In this document: piece by piece, positions 6,867-9,945 of the stretch
Numbering within the stretch: the first letter of the stretch is position 1
Layout: each line of letters opens with the position of its first letter
Source of the DNA: Bacillota bacterium
Lineage (GTDB): Bacteria; Bacillota; Clostridia; Tissierellales; Tissierellaceae
Reading direction: 5' to 3'
Assembly: GCA_023388495.1 (NCBI GenBank)
Contig: JAEWGC010000005.1
Span: 1 to 9,945 of the forward strand
Length of the DNA stretch: 9,945 bases
Program-made: the position numbers and the translations under genes
Notes under the pieces: model-generated
What the model saw: only the letters and a program-made list of their open reading frames with translations
Told to the model about the DNA's origin: nothing
The model's database searches: none

Positions 6867-7847
6867 TTAAAACTTAACTACATCTTCAATAGTCTTTGCA
6901 ATTCTTTCAGGTGATGGAATATAGTGTTTTTCCCCACGTGGCAATGGGAATATAGTGTCAAATCCAGTTACACGAGTTGGGGGAGCTTCTAGATATAAAA
7001 ATGCCTTCTCGTTAATAACAGAAATTATCTCTGCACCAGTACCAAAGGATTTAGGTGCCTCATGAACTATAATAGCTCTTCCAGTTTTCTTTACAGATTC
7101 AACAAAGGTTTCCCTATCCATTGGAGCAATAGTCCTTAAATCTATTATCTCAGGATGGATTCCTTTAGCTTTTACCATTTCACTAGCCTTTTGTACATCT
7201 CTTACCATTGCACCCCAGGTAATAATAGTAACATCTTGACCTTCTTCCACAATCTTTGCCTTTCCAATAGGAAGTTCATAGGCTTCCTCTGGGATTTCCT
7301 GTTTAAATGCTCTATAAATTCTCTTTGGTTCTAAAAAAAGAACTGGATCAGGGTCTCTAATTGCCGCTATTAGAAGGCCTTTCGCATCATAAGGAGTAGA
7401 TGGGATAACAACTTTCAGTCCTGGTATATGAGCATAAAGGGCTTCCGTACTTTCGGAGTGATGCTCCAAGGCCCTAATGCCGCCGCCATAAGGTGCACGA
7501 ATTACCATAGGAAGAGTATATCTACCTCTACTACGATTTCTCATTCTAGCAACATGGGATATTATTTGATTGAAAGCAGGGTAAGAAAATCCCATAAATT
7601 GCATTTCAACAACTGGTTTTAATCCATTAATTGCCATACCAACTGCTGTGCCTACTATTGCAGACTCTGCAAGGGGTGAGTCAAAAGCTCTCATCTCTCC
7701 AAATTTCTCCTGTAACCCAACAGTAGCTCTAAAAACTCCACCTTCAACTCCAACATCTTCACCATAAACAACTACAGTTGGATCATTTTCCATTTCATTC
7801 ATCAAAGCTTGATTAACAGCCTGAACTATATTTAATGTGTTAGCCAT
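6867..7847 (-). CDS. pdhB: Pyruvate dehydrogenase E1 component, beta subunit
   Basis: With the alpha subunit this forms the thiamine-diphosphate E1 heterotetramer that decarboxylates pyruvate and acetylates E2 lipoate. The 326-residue length is typical. The N-terminal half carries VVVYGEDVG (25-33), the cofactor-activating glutamate Glu61 in FDSPLAESAIVG, and active-site histidines His129/His130 in ALEHHSES. The PGLKVVIPSTPYDAKGLL stretch is very characteristic of PdhB. The C-terminal transketolase-like domain has DLRTIAPMD and HEAPKSFGTGAE. Its ATG (7845-7847) comes one base after the pdhA stop codon. Its ribosome binding site GGAGGTAA is formed by the last sense codons of pdhA (Gly-Gly-Asn), so the two subunits are probably translationally coupled in equal amounts. 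Confidence 0.95.
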   Translation of the reverse strand: MANTLNIVQAVNQALMNEMENDPTVVVYGEDVGVEGGVFRATVGLQEKFGEMRAFDSPLAESAIVGTAVGMAINGLKPVVEMQFMGFSYPAFNQIISHVARMRNRSRGRYTLPMVIRAPYGGGIRALEHHSESTEALYAHIPGLKVVIPSTPYDAKGLLIAAIRDPDPVLFLEPKRIYRAFKQEIPEEAYELPIGKAKIVEEGQDVTIITWGAMVRDVQKASEMVKAKGIHPEIIDLRTIAPMDRETFVESVKKTGRAIIVHEAPKSFGTGAEIISVINEKAFLYLEAPPTRVTGFDTIFPLPRGEKHYIPSPERIAKTIEDVVKF

Positions 7848-7848
7848 A

Positions 7849-8931
7849 TTAGTTACCTCCTTCTAAAAAAGCTTTATATTCATTAAGTTGTTCCTCTAAT
7901 TGTGGAGGCATTGTCTCATAGTGATATTTAAATATGTCTTCAATTTCAGTATCAGAATTATTTTCGATTTCTTCAAAGGTAGACATTACTTCAAGTTCTA
8001 ATTCTTTCTTAGTTTTTTCTTCCCATTCGTGGGTTAATATATTTTTACTTAATAGATATTTCTTGAATCTTGCTATAGGATCTTTTTCCCACCATTTTTC
8101 TACTTCAGAATCCTCCCTATATAAAGTAGGGTCATCAGAAGTAGTGTGAGCAGCTAACCTATAGGTATAAGCCTCTATTAAAGTAGGGCCTTCACCATTT
8201 CTAGCTCTGTCAATAGCTTCCTTTGTGGCAGAATACATAGCCAATATATCATTTCCATCTACAACAATTCCTGGCATACCATATGCAATAGCCTTTTGAG
8301 CAAGAGTTTTACTTTTAGTCTGATTTTTTCTTGAAACTGAGATTGCATATTGATTGTTTTGAATAATAAACACCACAGGAGCATTAAATACAGCAGCAAA
8401 ATTTAGAGCCTCATGGAAATCACCGTGAGAAGTACCGCCATCTCCAACATAAGCAACTGCTACATTTTTTTCTCCCTTAATATTATTAGCCATACCAATA
8501 CCTGCAGCATGCTGGTACTGAGAGGATATAGGAACAGATACAGGAAGTACCTTTACACCCTCTGGCATATGACTTCCCCATTCATTACCATACCAATATA
8601 GATAAATATTTTTAAGAGGTACCCCTCTTACTAACCAAGCACCTAATTCCCTAAAGGCAGGAACTAACCAGTCTTCCTTCTCCATAGCGTAAGCACTACC
8701 TACTTGAGCGGCCTCCTGACCTATATTTGGTGCATAGGTAAGCATTCTACCTTGTCTTTGATAGGATAGAGCCTTTTCATCTATAGTACGTGAATATAAC
8801 ATAGTCTTATAAAGATACAATAGTTCATCATTTGAAAGAGGTGGGGTGTTTTTCTCATCCACAATTTTACCATCAGCATTTAAGATGCCATAATGTTTTT
8901 CTTCTAGAGGATTGTAATCTTCAAATCTCAT
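7849..8931 (-). CDS. pdhA: Pyruvate dehydrogenase E1 component, alpha subunit
   Basis: This is the first gene of the pdh operon, binding the thiamine diphosphate pyrophosphate through Mg. The 360 residues contain RQGR (59-62) and YAPNIGQEA, then the TPP motif GDGGTSHGDFHEALNFAA (163-180) closing with QNNQYAIS (Asn192/Asn193). Next come KTLAQKAIAYGMPG and GEGPTLIEAYTYR, and the active-site loop AAHTTSDDPTLYR with His262. These stretches match Bacillus PdhA more closely than BCKDH or acetoin E1 alpha as recalled, so pyruvate is the favoured substrate. The acidic helical C-terminus (300-360) is usual for the family. AAGGAGGT lies 7 nt before the ATG, a near-perfect ribosome binding site. Its promoter overlaps or adjoins a Fur-type operator (8976-8990). 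A chain with three other complete subunits implies a working complex. Confidence 0.95.
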   Translation of the reverse strand: MRFEDYNPLEEKHYGILNADGKIVDEKNTPPLSNDELLYLYKTMLYSRTIDEKALSYQRQGRMLTYAPNIGQEAAQVGSAYAMEKEDWLVPAFRELGAWLVRGVPLKNIYLYWYGNEWGSHMPEGVKVLPVSVPISSQYQHAAGIGMANNIKGEKNVAVAYVGDGGTSHGDFHEALNFAAVFNAPVVFIIQNNQYAISVSRKNQTKSKTLAQKAIAYGMPGIVVDGNDILAMYSATKEAIDRARNGEGPTLIEAYTYRLAAHTTSDDPTLYREDSEVEKWWEKDPIARFKKYLLSKNILTHEWEEKTKKELELEVMSTFEEIENNSDTEIEDIFKYHYETMPPQLEEQLNEYKAFLEGGN

Positions 8932-8960
8932 AAATTTACCTCCTTATTTATATTAAATAG

Positions 8961-8995
8961 ATTATACAAACTAATTGATAATCATTATCATTTAC
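8961..8995 (-). promoter_or_regulatory. Promoter region of the pdh operon
   Basis: On the minus strand a perfect TATAAT (8961-8966) lies 29 nt before the pdhA ATG, with a predicted start near 8954. No good -35 lies 16-18 bp upstream; that space is occupied by the Fur-type palindrome. A second TATAAT (8996-9001) is further upstream, also with a poor -35. Either start would place the palindrome where a bound repressor blocks initiation or early elongation. Confidence 0.55.
8976..8990. promoter_or_regulatory. Fur-type operator (perfect 7-1-7 inverted repeat) upstream of pdhA
   Basis: TGATAATCATTATCA is a perfect 15-bp palindrome matching the 7-1-7 Fur consensus TGATAATnATTATCA at every position. 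On the minus strand it also matches 15 of 19 positions of the classical 19-bp box. Relative to the predicted start near 8954 it spans about -22 to -36, a repressor position. PerR boxes (TTATAATnATTATAA) and Zur boxes (TCGTAATnATTACGA) fit less well. The only gene it can reasonably control is pdhA and its operon, because the gene on the other side ends there behind a terminator. Confidence 0.75.
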
Positions 8996-9070
8996 ATTAT
9001 ATATATTTCCTAAATTTAATATCTTAAACAGGTGGACATACTAAAAATAAAATTTTTTATTCATATAAAT

Positions 9071-9114
9071 AAAAAAACTTCCTAAATTAAGTTTTATAGA
9101 CTAATTAGGAAGTT
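9071..9114 (-). terminator. Rho-independent terminator after the DUF2871-like gene
   Basis: AACTTCCTAA (9076-9085) pairs with TTAGGAAGTT (9105-9114) across a 19-nt loop that may form 3 more pairs. On the minus strand the descending arm runs directly into a U7 tract (9071-9077). It lies just after the stop codon at 9133 and isolates the pdh operon from this upstream gene. Confidence 0.85.
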
Positions 9115-9132
9115 CTCTTAACTATGATTATA

Positions 9133-9537
9133 TTAATTTTGTTGGTTTAGGTGATTACCTAAAATTACCATGAACCATATAATAGCCACCCCAAGAATTG
9201 CGTGGAAAAGTCCTGCTACATGATTTAATCCATTCATATTATATTGTAAAACTTGCATAGTACCTCTTGTTATCATAACACTAATGGTTCCAAGGAATCC
9301 TATATTATAAAGGTAAAACCAAATATTAAAGTATTTGTGTTCTGACAAGTTAAACTCTTTATTAAGTAATAAAACTATTAAGAAAAAGAACATACCAAGC
9401 ACTAAAGTATGAACATGTAAAAAAGATAGTTGAGTTACACCAGTGAAACCATTAAGCTTAGTAAATTCTCTATAAAATACTCCTAGAGCTAGTCCTAAGA
9501 TTCCATATACAAGTGCAGTGTTAAATAATTTTTTCAT
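9133..9537 (-). CDS. Small four-helix membrane protein, DUF2871-like
   Basis: The product is a 134-residue integral membrane protein of unknown function that resembles the DUF2871 family by recall, notably LGVFYREFTKLNGFTG and HVHTLVLGMFFFL. Predicted membrane helices lie at about 5-22, 40-58, 71-92 and 105-127. Histidines sit in or at the ends of helices: His41 and His43 at the start of helix 2, and His106 and His112 in helix 4. Such paired histidines can ligate heme or a metal, but no ligand is shown. The start is the ATG at 9535-9537, preceded by GGAGGAG at 8-nt spacing. An in-frame TTG at 9573 would add 12 residues but has no ribosome binding site. It is monocistronic with its own promoter and terminator. 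Confidence 0.85.
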   Translation of the reverse strand: MKKLFNTALVYGILGLALGVFYREFTKLNGFTGVTQLSFLHVHTLVLGMFFFLIVLLLNKEFNLSEHKYFNIWFYLYNIGFLGTISVMITRGTMQVLQYNMNGLNHVAGLFHAILGVAIIWFMVILGNHLNQQN

Positions 9538-9578
9538 TAAATTCTCCTCCAGTTTTAATTTTGATTTGGACAAGTTAA

Positions 9579-9608
9579 TATATACCCTTTGGGATTCATT
9601 TTATTCAA
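9579..9608 (-). promoter_or_regulatory. Candidate promoter for the DUF2871-like gene
   Basis: On the minus strand TTGAAT (9603-9608) and TATATA (9579-9584) are 18 bp apart. Transcription would start near 9572, about 35 nt before the ATG. Hexamer matches are fair, and the position in the divergent intergenic region is appropriate. Confidence 0.4.
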
Positions 9609-9634
9609 TTAGGAATTAGAAATGTTAAAACCAC

Positions 9635-9663
9635 TTGTAAATTTGTTCCTTATCTGATATACT
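9635..9663 (+). promoter_or_regulatory. Promoter of the T-box transcript
   Basis: TTGTAA (9635-9640) and TATACT (9658-9663) are exactly 17 bp apart. TG at 9655-9656 gives an extended -10 (TGATATACT). The predicted start is near 9670, about 20 nt before the conserved 5' part of the T-box leader. Confidence 0.65.
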
Positions 9664-9689
9664 TTTCTGAAATACAAAAATAAATTCGA

Positions 9690-9945
9690 AGACAAAGAAG
9701 AGTAGTTAATTCTTATCTTTCACAGAGAGCTGAAGAATGGTGGGACTTTGGCAAAGATGGATTTAATGAATGGACTTTGTAGAAGCTGGTGGAAATCTAT
9801 AGAGAGTACCCCGTGCCGGAAGCCTACCGTTAACTAAGGACAGGATATGTTAGTATCCCATTAAGAGAGATGCATTTTTGCATAATTTAGGTGGCACCGC
9901 GAATTCAACCTTCGTCCTATTGAGGATGGAGGTTTTTTTGTATTT
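9690..9945 (+). ncRNA. T-box leader riboswitch, tryptophan-specific (TGG specifier)
   Basis: This cis-acting leader RNA binds uncharged tRNA to prevent termination. Stem I begins at GACAAAGAAGAGTAG (9691-9705). The lower helix ATCTTT (9715-9720) pairs with AAAGAT (9753-9758). The conserved AGAGAG (9724-9729) precedes apical stem GCTGAAG/CTTTGGC, whose loop holds GGTGG. The specifier loop reads GAA-TGG-AC, putting TGG, the Trp codon, at 9771-9773. CCGTTA (9827-9832) fits the stem II region. GGATA/TATCC and ATGCA/TGCAT (9870-9883) form later stems. The T-box AGGTGGCACCGCG (9889-9901) has C9895 opposite the tRNA discriminator base. C would pair with G, the discriminator of bacterial tRNA-Trp, which independently supports the specifier call. 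The regulated gene starts beyond the window and is probably trpS or a Trp biosynthesis or transport gene. Confidence 0.95.
9907..9939 (+). terminator. Conditional terminator of the T-box leader
   Basis: AACCTTCGTCCT (9907-9918) pairs with AGGATGGAGGTT (9923-9934) around an ATTG loop, with two G-U wobbles, followed by T7 (9933-9939). In the alternative antiterminator, AGG (9889-9891) pairs with CCT (9916-9918) and CGAA (9900-9903) with TTCG (9911-9914). The two structures are mutually exclusive, as expected for a T-box. Confidence 0.92.

Noticed and set aside
4171..8931. Acetoin dehydrogenase (acoABCL) or branched-chain 2-oxoacid dehydrogenase operon
   Set aside because: E1alpha and E1beta carry stretches such as KTLAQKAIAYGMPG and PGLKVVIPSTPYDAKGLL that fit Bacillus-type PdhA and PdhB; no acetoin or branched-chain catabolic gene is nearby.
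8976..8990. PerR or Zur site instead of a Fur site
   Set aside because: The palindrome matches the Fur 7-1-7 consensus at every position but departs from PerR at the second base of each arm and from Zur more widely. PerR binding still cannot be excluded from sequence alone.
9538..9573. N-terminal extension of the DUF2871-like protein from a TTG at 9573
   Set aside because: The ATG at 9537 has GGAGGAG at correct spacing and gives the expected MKKL-type start; the TTG has no ribosome binding site and would add a charged segment that looks like leader DNA.

Overview
The window is AT-rich DNA with strong AAGGAGGTGAT-type ribosome binding sites, U-tract terminators on nearly every transcription unit, a tRNA-sensing T-box leader and a Bacillus/Clostridium-style split-E1 pyruvate dehydrogenase. 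This points to a low-GC Firmicute. The M29 aminopeptidase, the PatB/MalY lyase and the small DUF2871-like membrane protein suggest a clostridial or tissierellial, amino-acid-using anaerobe. That placement is inference; no rRNA or tRNA gene lies in the window.

Layout, left to right. (1) At 175-1191 (-) is an Old Yellow Enzyme of the YqjM/NamA type, closed by a bidirectional hairpin terminator. (2) Divergent from it, at 1402-2592 (+), is a PatB/MalY-type PLP C-S lyase/aminotransferase; the shared intergenic region carries five spaced copies of GTATTA. (3) At 2594-2764 is the decayed 3' end of a polar amino acid ABC transporter ATPase, then a bidirectional terminator. (4) At 2836-4071 (-) is an M29 metallo-aminopeptidase that starts at TTG. 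(5) At 4171-8931 (-) is a complete four-gene pyruvate dehydrogenase operon, pdhA-pdhB-pdhC-pdhD (E1alpha, E1beta, E2, E3), with tight spacing and its own promoter and terminator. (6) At 9133-9537 (-) is a four-helix membrane protein of the DUF2871 type. (7) From about 9635 to the right edge (+) is a promoter and a complete T-box leader with a tryptophan specifier (TGG). The gene it controls, most likely trpS or another tryptophan gene, lies outside the window.

The most interesting region is the pdh operon. A perfect 15-bp Fur-type palindrome (TGATAATCATTATCA, 8976-8990) sits just upstream of the only good -10 box before pdhA, where a bound repressor would block transcription. The E3 subunit also has an altered NAD-binding fingerprint: Gly to Ala in GxGxxG, and Gln-Arg in place of the usual acidic residue after beta-2. 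This resembles NADP(H)-using relatives such as glutathione reductase and mercuric reductase. Together they suggest, as a hypothesis, an iron-responsive, possibly NADP-linked or NADH-tolerant pyruvate dehydrogenase. It could stand in for iron-rich pyruvate:ferredoxin oxidoreductase when iron is scarce.

The two left-hand genes and the transporter relic look like sulfur/amino acid or stress metabolism. The aminopeptidase would supply amino acids from peptides. No mobile element, CRISPR array or prophage signature was seen.
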